Shown here in pieces: positions 17,261 through 27,273 of a DNA stretch of 64,000 bases. The position numbers and the translations under genes were made by a program. Every line of letters starts with the position of its first letter. Position 1 is the stretch's first letter. The notes below the pieces were generated by a model. The model was not told the origin of the DNA and did no database searches. It saw only the letters and a list, made by a program, of their open reading frames with translations. Source of the DNA: Magnimaribacter mokuoloeensis (lineage in GTDB: Bacteria > Pseudomonadota > Gammaproteobacteria > Magnimaribacterales > Magnimaribacteraceae); assembly GCA_041860225.1 (NCBI GenBank), contig CP151794.1:62001-126000 (forward strand), read 5' to 3'.

Positions 17261-20008
17261 TTAAATCAATTTCTTTATTTCCGTCATTTGACGATTGAGA
17301 TTCTCTAATTCAATTTCCAAGGTAGAAAACCTATCTTTTTGTGTCTCTACTAATTCCTTAGGAGCATTTTCTGTAAAGTTTTTATTTGATAGTTTTGAGC
17401 TCAACATTTCCTTTTCTTTAGAAAGTTTATTTATTTTTTTATTTAATCTTTCACTTTCCTCTTTTGCATCAATTAATCCTTCTAAAGGAATCATTACTTT
17501 TAATTTACCCAAGGTGAAGATAGAAGAAGGGGGATCCTGTGATTCATTGTTTGCCCAATTAATTGTCTTCAGGCTGGATAATTTTTTTACATACGAACTC
17601 ACTTTATCAAGATTGAGTTCATCTCCAGAATCTCCACCCTTAAAAGTTGCTGCTATCTTAATTGAAGGCTTTATTGAAAGCTCCCCTCTAATATTACGAA
17701 TACCTGAAACTATAGCTTTCAGCCATTCAATTCTTTTGAAATCATCTTCTATGCAGTTTTCAACCTCTTGAGGATAGTCACAAAGCATTAAACTTTTGCT
17801 TGAAGATTGGTGGTGATTTTTAAATTGATTCCAAATTTCTTCAGTTATAAATGGCATTATTGGATGGGCTAATCTTAGCGTTTTCTCAAGAACATGAACC
17901 ATCGACCTAACTACTTCAGATGAATTTATATTTTCTTCAGAAAAACTAATCTTGTGCATTTCAATAAACCAATCACAAAATTCATACCAAATGAATTCAT
18001 AGATGGCCTTTGTGGCCAGGTCAAACCTGTATTCATCAAATGATTTATTAACCTTTTTTAGAGTCTCGTTGAATTTATAATCTATCCATGCATCAATCTC
18101 TGTTTGACTTCGATTATCTGCAATACCGAAGTTTGCAATATTTAAGTCTATGAACCTAGCTGCATTCCATAATTTATTACAAAAATTTCTATATCCCTCG
18201 ACACGTTTTATATCAAAGTTTATATCCCTTCCTCCGGATGCAAGAGAGCAAAATGTTAGTCTCAAGGCATCTGTTCCATAAGATTTTATGCCTTCAGGGA
18301 ATTCTTTTTTTGTCTGCTTTATGATTCGTTCTTTCATCTTGGGCTGCATGAGACCATCGGTTCTTTTCTCTAGTAATGAATCTAAGTCGATACCATCTAT
18401 GATATCTAGGGGATCTAATGTGTTTCCTTTCGATTTAGACATTTTTTGACCTTCAGAGTCTTTAATGAGGCCATGAATCAAAATTTTCTTAAAAGGCACT
18501 TCATTAATAAAATGGGTTGTCATCATTATCATTCTAGCCACCCAGAAAAAAATAATATCAAATCCAGTTACCAATACACTTGTGGGATGGTATCGCGAGA
18601 GTAGATTTTCATCTTTGGGCCAACCCAGAGTTGAGAAAGTCCATAATGCTGAAGAAAACCAAGTATCTAAAACATCATCCTCTTGTTGAAGCTCTCTTTC
18701 ATCTAATTTATATTTTTTTCGAACTCCTTCTTCTGATTCGGCAACGTATATATTACCTTCTGAGTCAAACCAGGCAGGGATTCTATGTCCCCACCATAGT
18801 TGGCGACTAATACACCAATCTTGTATGTCGTCCATCCAATTAAAATATGTATTTTCCCAATTCTTGGGTACAAATTGAGTTTCATCATCCTTCACCACTC
18901 TTATAGCCTCTTCAGATAAAGTTTTAACATTTACAAACCATTGATTTGTAACGAGCGGCTGAAGAATAGAAGTGCTTCTCTCACTTCTCGGTATTTGCAC
19001 CTGATAAGGTTCAGTTTTCTTGAGTTGACCAATATCCTCCAATTCTTTGAGTATCAGATCTCTTGCTTCATTGACACTCAATCCATGATATTGATCTGGT
19101 GTAGTTTCATTTAATGTACCATCGAAATTTAAAATATTGATGATGGGGAGTTTATGTCTTTTTCCCATTTCGAAATCATTAAAGTCGTGAGCCGGAGTAA
19201 TTTTTACACAACCTGTCCCGAAATCTGAATCAACATAGTCATCTGAAATGATAGGTATTTCTCGATTAACTATTGGTACTATTGCCTTTTTACCTATCAG
19301 TTTTTTAAATTTATGGTCATCCGGATTTACTGCAATTGCTGTATCTCCGAGTAATGTCTCAGGTCTTGTAGTAGCAACTGTTATTTTGTCGTTGTTTTCA
19401 GTCAAATAATCTATGTACCACAAGAATCCATTCTCTTCTTCAGAGGAAACTTCCAAATCAGAGAGTGCAGTTCCTAGAACAGTATCCCAATTGACCAGTC
19501 TTTCTCCTCTGTAAATTAAACCTTCATCATAGAGTTTTATAAATACTTCTTTTACGGCCGAGCTTAAATCATCGCTCATGGTGAAAGCTTCTCTTGACCA
19601 ATCAACTGAAGCTCCTAAACGCCTAAGTTGTTGGGTTATTTTATTACCAGATTTTTCTTTCCAATCCCAAACTCTCTTTTCAAATTGCTCTCTTCCAATT
19701 TCTTCTCTAGATGTGCCTTCAGTCTCTAGTTGTCGTTCAACAACCATTTGAGTGGCTATTCCTGCATGATCAACACCAACTTGCCAAAGAGTATCGTATC
19801 CGGACATCCTCTTAAACCTTATAAGAGCATCCATTAATGTATTTTGAAAACCATGTCCCATATGAAGCGTACCAGTCACGTTTGGAGGCGGGATCATTAT
19901 GCAGAAAGGCTCTTTTGATTCATCAGGCTTTGCCTCGAAAAAACCTGAATCTTCCCATCTTTTATAGATACCTACTTCAGTAGATTTTGGTTCATAGTTT
20001 TTCTTCAT
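17261..20008 (-). CDS. valS: Valyl-tRNA synthetase
   Basis: Class I synthetase that charges tRNA-Val and edits threonine. Length 915. Motifs: HMGHG (49-53; HIGH signature), editing domain with TTRPETLLGDTA near 213-224, KMSKS (522-526), anticodon-binding domain after about 600 and a C-terminal coiled-coil arm (about 850-915, rich in Glu/Lys/Leu). Its start overlaps the holC stop by four bases, giving pepA-holC-valS as in Pseudomonas and E. coli. Confidence 0.97.
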   Translation of the reverse strand: MKKNYEPKSTEVGIYKRWEDSGFFEAKPDESKEPFCIMIPPPNVTGTLHMGHGFQNTLMDALIRFKRMSGYDTLWQVGVDHAGIATQMVVERQLETEGTSREEIGREQFEKRVWDWKEKSGNKITQQLRRLGASVDWSREAFTMSDDLSSAVKEVFIKLYDEGLIYRGERLVNWDTVLGTALSDLEVSSEEENGFLWYIDYLTENNDKITVATTRPETLLGDTAIAVNPDDHKFKKLIGKKAIVPIVNREIPIISDDYVDSDFGTGCVKITPAHDFNDFEMGKRHKLPIINILNFDGTLNETTPDQYHGLSVNEARDLILKELEDIGQLKKTEPYQVQIPRSERSTSILQPLVTNQWFVNVKTLSEEAIRVVKDDETQFVPKNWENTYFNWMDDIQDWCISRQLWWGHRIPAWFDSEGNIYVAESEEGVRKKYKLDERELQQEDDVLDTWFSSALWTFSTLGWPKDENLLSRYHPTSVLVTGFDIIFFWVARMIMMTTHFINEVPFKKILIHGLIKDSEGQKMSKSKGNTLDPLDIIDGIDLDSLLEKRTDGLMQPKMKERIIKQTKKEFPEGIKSYGTDALRLTFCSLASGGRDINFDIKRVEGYRNFCNKLWNAARFIDLNIANFGIADNRSQTEIDAWIDYKFNETLKKVNKSFDEYRFDLATKAIYEFIWYEFCDWFIEMHKISFSEENINSSEVVRSMVHVLEKTLRLAHPIMPFITEEIWNQFKNHHQSSSKSLMLCDYPQEVENCIEDDFKRIEWLKAIVSGIRNIRGELSIKPSIKIAATFKGGDSGDELNLDKVSSYVKKLSSLKTINWANNESQDPPSSIFTLGKLKVMIPLEGLIDAKEESERLNKKINKLSKEKEMLSSKLSNKNFTENAPKELVETQKDRFSTLEIELENLNRQMTEIKKLI

Positions 20009-20454
20009 ATTGATTCAATGAATTGGGTCTTTAAGCCCATCTTATTGCATTCCGTCCAAGTGTTTGCTGCTCTCTCACGTAAATTACCTCCATCCATGAT
20101 GACAAGTTGTAGGTAGGATTCATAGCTATCTAGTCCTTTAGGAATATCTGGAGAAAGGTTTATTAGTACATTTGATCCTAGAGCAAATTTAGTACCCGGG
20201 TAGCCTATCTTTACAAGATCACTTGAAGCATTATTGACTAGATTATGAGAAATAAGAGAATATTTTGGCGTATCCCACAGAATATCATTTAAAAGATTGG
20301 CGTCTTCTATACTTGAGCAAAATATATCTAGAGAATTACTGCTTAAGGAACCCAATTCCCCAATAATTACCTTATTAACCAAAGATGCAGCAAAGTTTAA
20401 GGCTTCTTTCATGCTGTTACCAGAAGCTATAAAAGTAGCTTCAACCATCTTCAA
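20005..20454 (-). CDS. holC: HolC, DNA polymerase III chi subunit
   Basis: A 149-residue homologue of chi, which binds the C-terminal tail of single-strand-binding protein and joins psi in the clamp-loader complex. Visible family features: LLNDILWDTPKYSLISHNL in the middle, the NVLINLSPDIP strand, and the RERAANTWTECNKMG helix at the C-terminus (RERARxxWxxYKxxG in relatives). The location between pepA and valS, overlapping both by four bases, is diagnostic. The probable psi partner is at 11842-12279. Confidence 0.88.
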   Translation of the reverse strand: MKMVEATFIASGNSMKEALNFAASLVNKVIIGELGSLSSNSLDIFCSSIEDANLLNDILWDTPKYSLISHNLVNNASSDLVKIGYPGTKFALGSNVLINLSPDIPKGLDSYESYLQLVIMDGGNLRERAANTWTECNKMGLKTQFIESI

Positions 20455-21965
20455 GACCTATCTATAAGGTATTGACTTAGAAGTGGAACAGGCCTTCCAG
20501 AGCCCCCTTTGGCAGCTCCCTTTAAGCTAGCCGTACCTGCGACATCTAGATGAGCCCAGGGATATTTTTCCGCAAATCTAGATAAGAAACAGGCTGCTGT
20601 GATGGTGCCTGCACGTCCTCCTATATTTGCTATATCTGCAAAATTACTATCTAAATCCTTCTGATAACTATCCCATATTGGTAGTTGCCAAGCTCTATCT
20701 GAAGCTTTCTCACCAGCTTCGAGCAATTCTTTTGCCAAGTTTTCATCATTACTCATTAATCCAGAGGTTGAATAACCTAATGCCATTATTACTGCACCTG
20801 TCAACGTGGCTATATCAACAACAGACCTTGGATTAAATCTTTCTACATATGTAAGCGCATCTGCTAGAACTAGCCTACCTTCTGCATCGGTATTTAATAT
20901 TTCCACCGTTTTTCCAGACATAGTTCTGACAACATCACCTGGTTTAGTGGCTTTGCTACCTGGCATATTCTCAGCACTAGCCACTACCCCGATCAAGTTG
21001 ATTGGTATATTCAATTCAGCAATTACTTGCATTGTGCCTATAACACTCGCTGCACCACACATATCAAATTTCATCTCATCCATTGTCGCTGGCGGTTTTA
21101 AGCTAATTCCGCCAGTGTCAAAAGTTATACCTTTACCAACTATTGCATATGGTTTGTCACCTTTTTTTCCTCCCTGATAATTCATTGATATCAGCTTAGA
21201 TTCTTGAGCACTTCCATTTCCCACAGAAAGAAGGCAATCCATACCCATCTTTTTCATCTCTTTCTCACCAAAGACCCTGCAACTAAGTTTTTTATATTTA
21301 TTTGCGGCTGAACGAGAGCTAGTTGCTAGGTAGGAAGGAGTACAAACATTTCCTGGAAGATTTGCTAACTCTTTTGCAACATTCATACCCTGTCCAACGA
21401 CTTGACCTGTCTTAAGACCTTTTTTCAATTTGGCTAGAGCTTCTTTCGAGTCAATAAAGATAGATACTTTTTTTAGGTAATTAATACTTTTATTTTTTTT
21501 ATTTAATTTCGCATCATATGTATAAGATTTGCTTTCTAAAGAAGTTCCTAATTTTTGTAACAACGAGGAATCACTGTGGTCTTTTGAGTCATATTTCATG
21601 GCAGGCAAGGCCACCAGTCCAACCGCAGATTTTTTTGAAGTCAGAACAGACGTCACTGAAGAAGAAATTTTATCCATATCTTCATTATTGAGAGCAGTAT
21701 TAGATTTTCCTACACCGATTAAAAATATCCTATCTGCTTTTGTGCCTTCATTAGTTGCAATGTAAGCAGTTTGACCAACTTTTGCCTCAAACTCCCCTCT
21801 CTTCATGAGTTCTTTAATACTTCCATTTGTAGCCGAGTCTATTTCTTTTGCTGAAGAGTTTAAGGTTCTGCCTTCGTTTACTCCTACAACTAAAACATCA
21901 GCTTTTGATTTCAAAATATTTTTTGAAAGCTCTTGATTCAAAGCTAGCGTGAGTCTTTTTTTCAT
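20451..21965 (-). CDS. pepA: Leucyl aminopeptidase PepA (M17)
   Basis: Hexameric M17 aminopeptidase with two metals, 504 residues. The C-terminal catalytic domain has GKGITFDTGG, the signature NTDAEGRLVLADAL and the metal and catalytic Lys/Asp/Glu/Arg of these motifs. A clear AAGGAGAC precedes the ATG. In E. coli PepA also binds DNA at carAB and at Xer sites; a carAB operon is present in this window, but regulation by PepA here cannot be read from sequence. It diverges from lptF over 126 bases with no convincing promoter pair found. Confidence 0.96.
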   Translation of the reverse strand: MKKRLTLALNQELSKNILKSKADVLVVGVNEGRTLNSSAKEIDSATNGSIKELMKRGEFEAKVGQTAYIATNEGTKADRIFLIGVGKSNTALNNEDMDKISSSVTSVLTSKKSAVGLVALPAMKYDSKDHSDSSLLQKLGTSLESKSYTYDAKLNKKNKSINYLKKVSIFIDSKEALAKLKKGLKTGQVVGQGMNVAKELANLPGNVCTPSYLATSSRSAANKYKKLSCRVFGEKEMKKMGMDCLLSVGNGSAQESKLISMNYQGGKKGDKPYAIVGKGITFDTGGISLKPPATMDEMKFDMCGAASVIGTMQVIAELNIPINLIGVVASAENMPGSKATKPGDVVRTMSGKTVEILNTDAEGRLVLADALTYVERFNPRSVVDIATLTGAVIMALGYSTSGLMSNDENLAKELLEAGEKASDRAWQLPIWDSYQKDLDSNFADIANIGGRAGTITAACFLSRFAEKYPWAHLDVAGTASLKGAAKGGSGRPVPLLSQYLIDRS

Positions 21966-22091
21966 TTTGTCTCCTTTAGAAAAAATTGTATTCAGGGTAT
22001 TTTATCAATAAAAATAAAAGTTAACTTCAATAGAGAATATTATTTCAATTAAGAGTAGGATTAACCTTTTAGAGAAGAAAATACCAGTTTT

Positions 22092-23099
22092 ATGATTTTA
22101 AATCGTTATTTTTTAAAGACTATTTTCTCATATACTGCGACTATAAGCTTAATCTTTGTTCTTATTATTGTCTCATCAAGATCAATACAGTATTTAGAGC
22201 AAGCTTCTAGAGGAGAAATAAATCCTGAAATTGTATTTTCGGTTGTACTTTTACGGTTACCAGAGTTTCTTGAGTTAATATTACCCCTAAGCTTCTTTCT
22301 TTCCATTGTTCTTACATTAGGTAGATTGAGATCCGATAGTGAATTTGTCATCATGGAACAAAATGGATTTTCTTTAGTTAAAGTCTACTCGTTACTTTTA
22401 ATACCTGCTTCCTTAATTTCAATTCTTTTGATCTATTTCTCCCTTATTTTAAGCCCTAGCCTTGATCAAAAAGTAAAAGATTTATTGGAAGTTAAAACAC
22501 TAGAAGACAGTTTTAACGCATTAACACCGGGTGAATTTCATAAATTAGACGATTCTTATCTTTTATTTGCTCAAGGAAGACAAGAAAATTTTTTAAGTGA
22601 TATATTTTTAGTTGAAAGAAAATCTAATAGCAAGGATAAGAAAGTTTTGGTAGCCAAGAAGTTTATGGCACCCTTACCTGAAAGTAGTGACTTGATCTTT
22701 CGATCAGGATTTTCTTACTCAGAGGGAGAGAATAACCAACTAATTTCTGTAGGCTTTAGATCTATGCTTCTTGCTGGTGATAGAGATTTAATCGCTAAGG
22801 ATAATTCATTCTCTAAGCAAAAGGACTTTTCCAAATCTTTGATTTGGTCATGCTCAATTAGTTTGATGGTGTTAATTACCATGTTTCTAGCACTTCCAAT
22901 GAGTCAAAATTTGCCTAGAAAAGGAAGGTATTCAAAAGTCTTACCAAGCCTTTTAATTTTTTCGATCTATGCAGGACTATTGTTAACTTTCAGGGGTGAA
23001 GAAGTTATTAACCTAACTTATTTAATTTTTTTACATTTATTTTTTTTGATAGTTGCATTTTATTTAAATTACAGGATGTTTTTGGGAGGTAAGATTTGA
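22092..23099 (+). CDS. lptF: LptF, LPS export permease subunit
   Basis: Inner-membrane subunit of the LptB2FG transporter that lifts lipopolysaccharide out of the inner membrane to LptC. 335 residues: three membrane segments near the N-terminus (about 12-32, 55-77, 95-118), a periplasmic jellyroll-like domain (about 120-250) and three C-terminal segments. RSIQYLEQASRGEI and GRLRSDSEFVIMEQNG are YjgP/YjgQ family landmarks. It ends in a TTGA overlap with lptG. Location divergent from pepA is conserved. Confidence 0.93.
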   Translation: MILNRYFLKTIFSYTATISLIFVLIIVSSRSIQYLEQASRGEINPEIVFSVVLLRLPEFLELILPLSFFLSIVLTLGRLRSDSEFVIMEQNGFSLVKVYSLLLIPASLISILLIYFSLILSPSLDQKVKDLLEVKTLEDSFNALTPGEFHKLDDSYLLFAQGRQENFLSDIFLVERKSNSKDKKVLVAKKFMAPLPESSDLIFRSGFSYSEGENNQLISVGFRSMLLAGDRDLIAKDNSFSKQKDFSKSLIWSCSISLMVLITMFLALPMSQNLPRKGRYSKVLPSLLIFSIYAGLLLTFRGEEVINLTYLIFLHLFFLIVAFYLNYRMFLGGKI

Positions 23100-24160
23100 T
23101 ATCTATATTTGGAGATCTCGTAGAAAGAAACATTTCGAAGAGGGTTTTGTTTAGTACATTGATCGTTGCTATTGCTATAGCTCTTTTAGATCTTTTATTT
23201 ACATTTATTTCAGAAATCTCTGACCTAAATAATTCTTATGTCCTCATTGATGCCCTAATCTACTCTTTAAATTCTGTACCAGGTTCTATATATACCTATC
23301 TCTCATATATTTGCTTATTAGGTGTGCTAATAGGTCTTGGAAGTTTAAAGGAAGAGGGAGAGCTAATTGCCTCTAGAGTTTTAGGTAAGTCAAATATAAG
23401 GATTATTATTGCTTCTTTGAAGCCGACTTTTTTGATAATAGTCTTAGGTCTTATCTTTCAGGAATTATACTTACCTTCAATTTCTCAATCTAATGAGGAA
23501 ACGAGGTTAATTAAGCAAAATAAAATAAGTACAGAAGATGGATATTGGTTTGTTTCAGAGTCTTCTATAAATTTCTTTGCCTCCTCTCCTAATAAGAAAA
23601 AAGTTACCGATGTGTCAATTTATAAACTTGGAGATCAAAATACTATCAAGCAAATTATTAAGTCTGATAGTGCAAGCAGGCTAAATGACCAATGGATTTT
23701 ATCAAATGTTAAAGTAAATGATTTTGAGGACAATGCAGTTAATTATTTAGACTTTATGAATTGGTACGAAGGTCCTAAGGATAGTGATATGCGCAGAATA
23801 CTGTCTCCGAAGTACTTGTCGTTAAGAGAGATTAATCAGGCTTTGAGTGATGAAGAGTCTCAATTAAGAAAAAATAAATTACTTCTTGAATATTGGAAGA
23901 AAATATTTCATCCCATAACGACTGTCTTGTTAACACTCTTGGCAGCTTCTTTTATTTTTGGAAGTGTAAGGGACAACAGTTTGGGTAGAAGGATTTTAAT
24001 AGGAATCTTATTTGCTTTTTCTCTCAATACAATCCAGAGTCTATTTCAAAGCATGGCTTCAGTATCTTTACTTAATCCTTTTAATTCAGTTTTTTTCCCA
24101 ATGTTGATTGTCCTACTTATTACGATGGTCCTTTGGAACCTTAAAACTCAGGAATCCTAA
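23096..24160 (+). CDS. lptG: LptG, LPS export permease subunit
   Basis: Second permease of the LPS exporter, 354 residues with the same three plus three membrane layout and a periplasmic domain between (about 130-260). The segment LGSLKEEGELIASRVLG matches the coupling helix region of the family. Start: TTG overlapping the lptF stop, with GGGAGGT five bases ahead. The 3' end overlaps the converging RDD gene by 20 bases. Confidence 0.92.
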   Translation: MISIFGDLVERNISKRVLFSTLIVAIAIALLDLLFTFISEISDLNNSYVLIDALIYSLNSVPGSIYTYLSYICLLGVLIGLGSLKEEGELIASRVLGKSNIRIIIASLKPTFLIIVLGLIFQELYLPSISQSNEETRLIKQNKISTEDGYWFVSESSINFFASSPNKKKVTDVSIYKLGDQNTIKQIIKSDSASRLNDQWILSNVKVNDFEDNAVNYLDFMNWYEGPKDSDMRRILSPKYLSLREINQALSDEESQLRKNKLLLEYWKKIFHPITTVLLTLLAASFIFGSVRDNSLGRRILIGILFAFSLNTIQSLFQSMASVSLLNPFNSVFFPMLIVLLITMVLWNLKTQES

Positions 24161-24557
24161 TAATTCTGGTTTTAGTAGCTATGTCAGCTAAAGATTTTTT
24201 TTCTTCGTTGATCAAAATATAAAGATATCCCAATCCAAAAAATAAAAAAGAAAATGTTGAGAATGCGCACCTTAAGAGACAAACTCTTATAGAGAGACCT
24301 TCTTCTGATATTAACTTAATTTTCCAAGCCTGCATCCCTAGAGTTTGCCCATCATTTACAAGCCAAAAGTAAGAGAAAAATACAGGGCCAGATAAAACTA
24401 TTATAAGAAGCTGTGCGAGGTCGGCTATACTGCCTTTTTCAGGTGCTCCGCCATTCAATAATACTAATAAAAGAGTTAACGAAAGAATAATACCTATAAC
24501 TGCAAAGCAGTCATATAAGAGAGAAAATATTCTTCTAAAAAAGCCTGAATTTTCCAT
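24141..24557 (-). CDS. RDD family membrane protein
   Basis: A 138-residue inner-membrane protein. The RDD pattern is visible: RRIFSLLYDCF near the start (arginine then aspartate in the first helix), GQTLGMQAWKIKLIS before the third helix, and KKSLADIATKTRIIRI at the C-terminus. RDD proteins are poorly characterised; some affect ion transport. RDD genes are common beside lptFG in gammaproteobacteria, but no shared role is known. Confidence 0.85.
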   Translation of the reverse strand: MENSGFFRRIFSLLYDCFAVIGIILSLTLLLVLLNGGAPEKGSIADLAQLLIIVLSGPVFFSYFWLVNDGQTLGMQAWKIKLISEEGLSIRVCLLRCAFSTFSFLFFGLGYLYILINEEKKSLADIATKTRIIRIPEF

Positions 24558-24614
24558 AATTATTTGGATAAGATATTTTTTTTGATTATTCTATACGAAT
24601 AGTAAGGAACTTTT

Positions 24615-26123
24615 ATGAATGAAATAACACAGTCTAATGACACCTACTTTTTGGGACATCCAAAAGGACTCATTACATTATTTTTAACAGAGATGTGGGA
24701 AAGGATGTCTTTTTATGGAATGAGAGGTTTGTTGGTACTCTTCATGACAAGAGAGGTTGTTGAGGGAGGGCTTAATTTAGATCCTGTTACTGCAATGGCA
24801 ATTTACGGAGTTTACGGAGCTTCTGTCTATTTCTTATGTGTTCCTGGGGGCTGGGTGGCCGATAAGATTTTTGGGGCACAAAAAACAGTTCTTTATGGAG
24901 CTGTAATTATCACTTTAGGTCACTATGTTCTTGCTATCCCTTATGAAAAAACTTTTTTCTTAGGTTTAGTTCTTGTGTCAATTGGAACAGGTTTATTAAA
25001 GCCAAATATATCCACTATAGTTGGGCAATTATATAAACCAGGTGATCTTAGAATAGATTCAGGATATACGATTTTCTATATGTCTATAAATATTGGCAGC
25101 ATGCTCGGTTATCTAGTTTGTGGATACTTGGGAGAAAAAGTTGGATGGCATTGGGGATTTGGAGCTGCTGGAGTAGGGATGACGTTCGGTGTCATTCAAT
25201 ACATTTTGACAAAGAGTTCTCTGGGAGAAGCTGGCTTAGATCCTACTATTGAAGCAGGTGAAGATAGTTCAAGATATTTTTCAATTTTTTCTATAGGTTC
25301 AATTCTTTTTTCTCTAATAATCATTTCAGGTTTCGTGGGCTTATGGACTATTGATCCTCAATTACTAAATCAATTGATAGTTTATCTAATTTTGGCTGTA
25401 GCTATTTTTTACTTCGTTTATTTGTATTTTTTTGCTGATTTAAACAGTGCTGAAAGAGGCAATATCTCTATGTTGTTATTACTATTTATAGGTTCAGTTC
25501 TTTTTTGGGCAGGTTTTGATCAGGGTGGATCTTCTTTAAACCTCTTTGCAAAGGACTATACTGATCTTTTCATATTTGGATGGGAAATGCCCGCAACATT
25601 TTTGCAAGTTGCTAATCCATTAATGGTGGTTATCTTTGCCCCATTCTTTGCTGCTTTTTGGATAAATTTAGGAAAACGAAACCTGGACTTAGAAACACCT
25701 CAGAAGTTTGCATTGGGATGCTTTTTAATGGCTATAGGTTTTTTTGTTATGATTTTTGGAGTAGAAGTTGCTTTAGAGAATGAAAAAGCAGGGGTTAAGT
25801 GGTTGTTGTTAACCTATCTTTTTCATACATTAGGAGAACTTTGTTTGAGTCCTGTTGGATTATCTGCAACTGCAAAATATTCTCCCAAACGATATAAAGG
25901 TCAAATGATGGGGATTTGGTTTTTATCTTCTTCATTAGCTGCAGGATTGGCAGGGTTGTTAGCAAGTAAGTCTTTTGAATCGGGAATTTCTACTATGCCA
26001 GTTTTATTTAATCAAATTATTCTAGCTTTAGTTGCGGTAGGAATAGTTTTGATCATTGCAAATAAATTTGTTAAGGCTAGTACGAATCTAGAAGATTCCC
26101 TAGAGGAAACAGCAGTTAACTAG
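24615..26123 (+). CDS. POT family proton-dependent oligopeptide transporter
   Basis: A 502-residue inner-membrane transporter with about 12-14 hydrophobic segments that brings in di- and tripeptides with protons. The ExxER-type motif is seen as TEMWERMSFYGMRGLL (about 24-39), followed by the PTR2 loop and LLKPNISTIVGQLY. The peptide C-terminal carboxylate-binding features fit DtpA-like bacterial members. It stands alone between converging dapE and the divergent RDD gene, with its own ribosome binding site (AAGGAAC). Peptide uptake would suit an oligotroph that uses dissolved organic matter. Confidence 0.92.
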   Translation: MNEITQSNDTYFLGHPKGLITLFLTEMWERMSFYGMRGLLVLFMTREVVEGGLNLDPVTAMAIYGVYGASVYFLCVPGGWVADKIFGAQKTVLYGAVIITLGHYVLAIPYEKTFFLGLVLVSIGTGLLKPNISTIVGQLYKPGDLRIDSGYTIFYMSINIGSMLGYLVCGYLGEKVGWHWGFGAAGVGMTFGVIQYILTKSSLGEAGLDPTIEAGEDSSRYFSIFSIGSILFSLIIISGFVGLWTIDPQLLNQLIVYLILAVAIFYFVYLYFFADLNSAERGNISMLLLLFIGSVLFWAGFDQGGSSLNLFAKDYTDLFIFGWEMPATFLQVANPLMVVIFAPFFAAFWINLGKRNLDLETPQKFALGCFLMAIGFFVMIFGVEVALENEKAGVKWLLLTYLFHTLGELCLSPVGLSATAKYSPKRYKGQMMGIWFLSSSLAAGLAGLLASKSFESGISTMPVLFNQIILALVAVGIVLIIANKFVKASTNLEDSLEETAVN

Positions 26124-27264
26124 ACTTTGAATTAGTCTCTGAAGTAAGTTTAGTCAAAATTATTTTATATATTGCACTTAACCCTTCTAAATCTTCTATC
26201 CTTACACTTTCATTGACTTTATGGATTGACGCATTTCCTGGGCCAAATTCTACAACCTGAGATCCTGTAGGAGCTATAAATCTGCCATCAGAGGTACCTC
26301 CATCAGTTGTACATGTTGGTTCTATACCGGTAACTTCATTAATAGAATCTTTTACAACATCAATTAAATCTTGTTCTGTTGTTAGAAATGGCTTTCCTCC
26401 TATCACCCAGTCTATTTTATAATCTATTGGATGCTTTTTGAGAATTGATTCGACATCATCTTTTATTTGTTCAACAGACGTTGAAGGGGAATGACGCACA
26501 TTTAAATCCAGAACGAGATTGCCAGGAATAACATTTGTTACTCCAGTACCAGAATTTATATTTGAAATTTGTAAAACACTATCCTGAAATTCTCCAGTTT
26601 GATCTTTCCATTTAAGTTTTGAAAGCTCAGCCAACGGGTCTGAAAAACCATGAATAGGATTATTTGCCTTATCAGGATAGGCAACATGTCCCTGAGTTCC
26701 AATAACATTGATCTTTGCTGAGACAGAACCTCTTCTTCCAATTTTGATAACATCTCCAAGACGACTATCGGAAGTTGGTTCCCCAACTAGACACCAAGTA
26801 ATTTTTTCCCCTTTCCCTTCTAAATAATCAACCACTTTACTTACTCCATCAATCGCTGGGCCTTCTTCATCGCTGGTAAGCAAAACTCCAATTCTTCCTA
26901 CCAGTGAGGGACTATCCTTCAAGAAATCTTCTATAGAGGTAACGAAAGCTGCCACACTGCTTTTCATGTCTGCTGCTCCTCTTCCAACCATCAAGGGACC
27001 TTTTTCTGTCGCAGTGAAAGGGTCACTATCCCATTCATCAATTGGACCGGTAGGCACAACATCTGTATGACCAAGAAAAACAAAGAGAGGCCCTGAATCA
27101 CCATAGGTGGCCCATAAATTATCTACCTCTCCAAAATTAAGATGTTCAATGTGGAAGCCAATCTTTTCTAGTCTTGAAGCAATCAGTTCCTGACATCCTG
27201 CATCATCTGGTGTAACGGATTTTTTTGAAATCAGTAATTTTGCTAGCTCGAAAGTATTATTCAT
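26116..27264 (-). CDS. dapE: DapE, succinyl-diaminopimelate desuccinylase
   Basis: Two-zinc hydrolase that removes succinate from N-succinyl-LL-diaminopimelate in lysine and peptidoglycan precursor synthesis. 382 residues, M20 fold. Zinc and catalytic residues appear in FLGHTDVVPTG (His, Asp), GRGAADMKSS (bridging Asp) and TSDEEGPAIDG (Glu pair). Nine bases separate it from dapD upstream on the same strand, making map-glnD-dapC-dapD-dapE a likely operon or series. The 3' end overlaps the POT transporter gene by eight bases. Confidence 0.96.
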   Translation of the reverse strand: MNNTFELAKLLISKKSVTPDDAGCQELIASRLEKIGFHIEHLNFGEVDNLWATYGDSGPLFVFLGHTDVVPTGPIDEWDSDPFTATEKGPLMVGRGAADMKSSVAAFVTSIEDFLKDSPSLVGRIGVLLTSDEEGPAIDGVSKVVDYLEGKGEKITWCLVGEPTSDSRLGDVIKIGRRGSVSAKINVIGTQGHVAYPDKANNPIHGFSDPLAELSKLKWKDQTGEFQDSVLQISNINSGTGVTNVIPGNLVLDLNVRHSPSTSVEQIKDDVESILKKHPIDYKIDWVIGGKPFLTTEQDLIDVVKDSINEVTGIEPTCTTDGGTSDGRFIAPTGSQVVEFGPGNASIHKVNESVRIEDLEGLSAIYKIILTKLTSETNSKSS

Positions 27265-27273
27265 TTATATTTG

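Noticed and set aside
17295..17771. A 158-codon + strand frame opposite the 3' end of valS
   Set aside because: valS is intact and conserved in its own frame; the frame mirrors the valS coiled-coil arm.
20806..21177. A 123-codon + strand frame inside pepA
   Set aside because: Opposite the conserved PepA catalytic domain, with no supporting signals.
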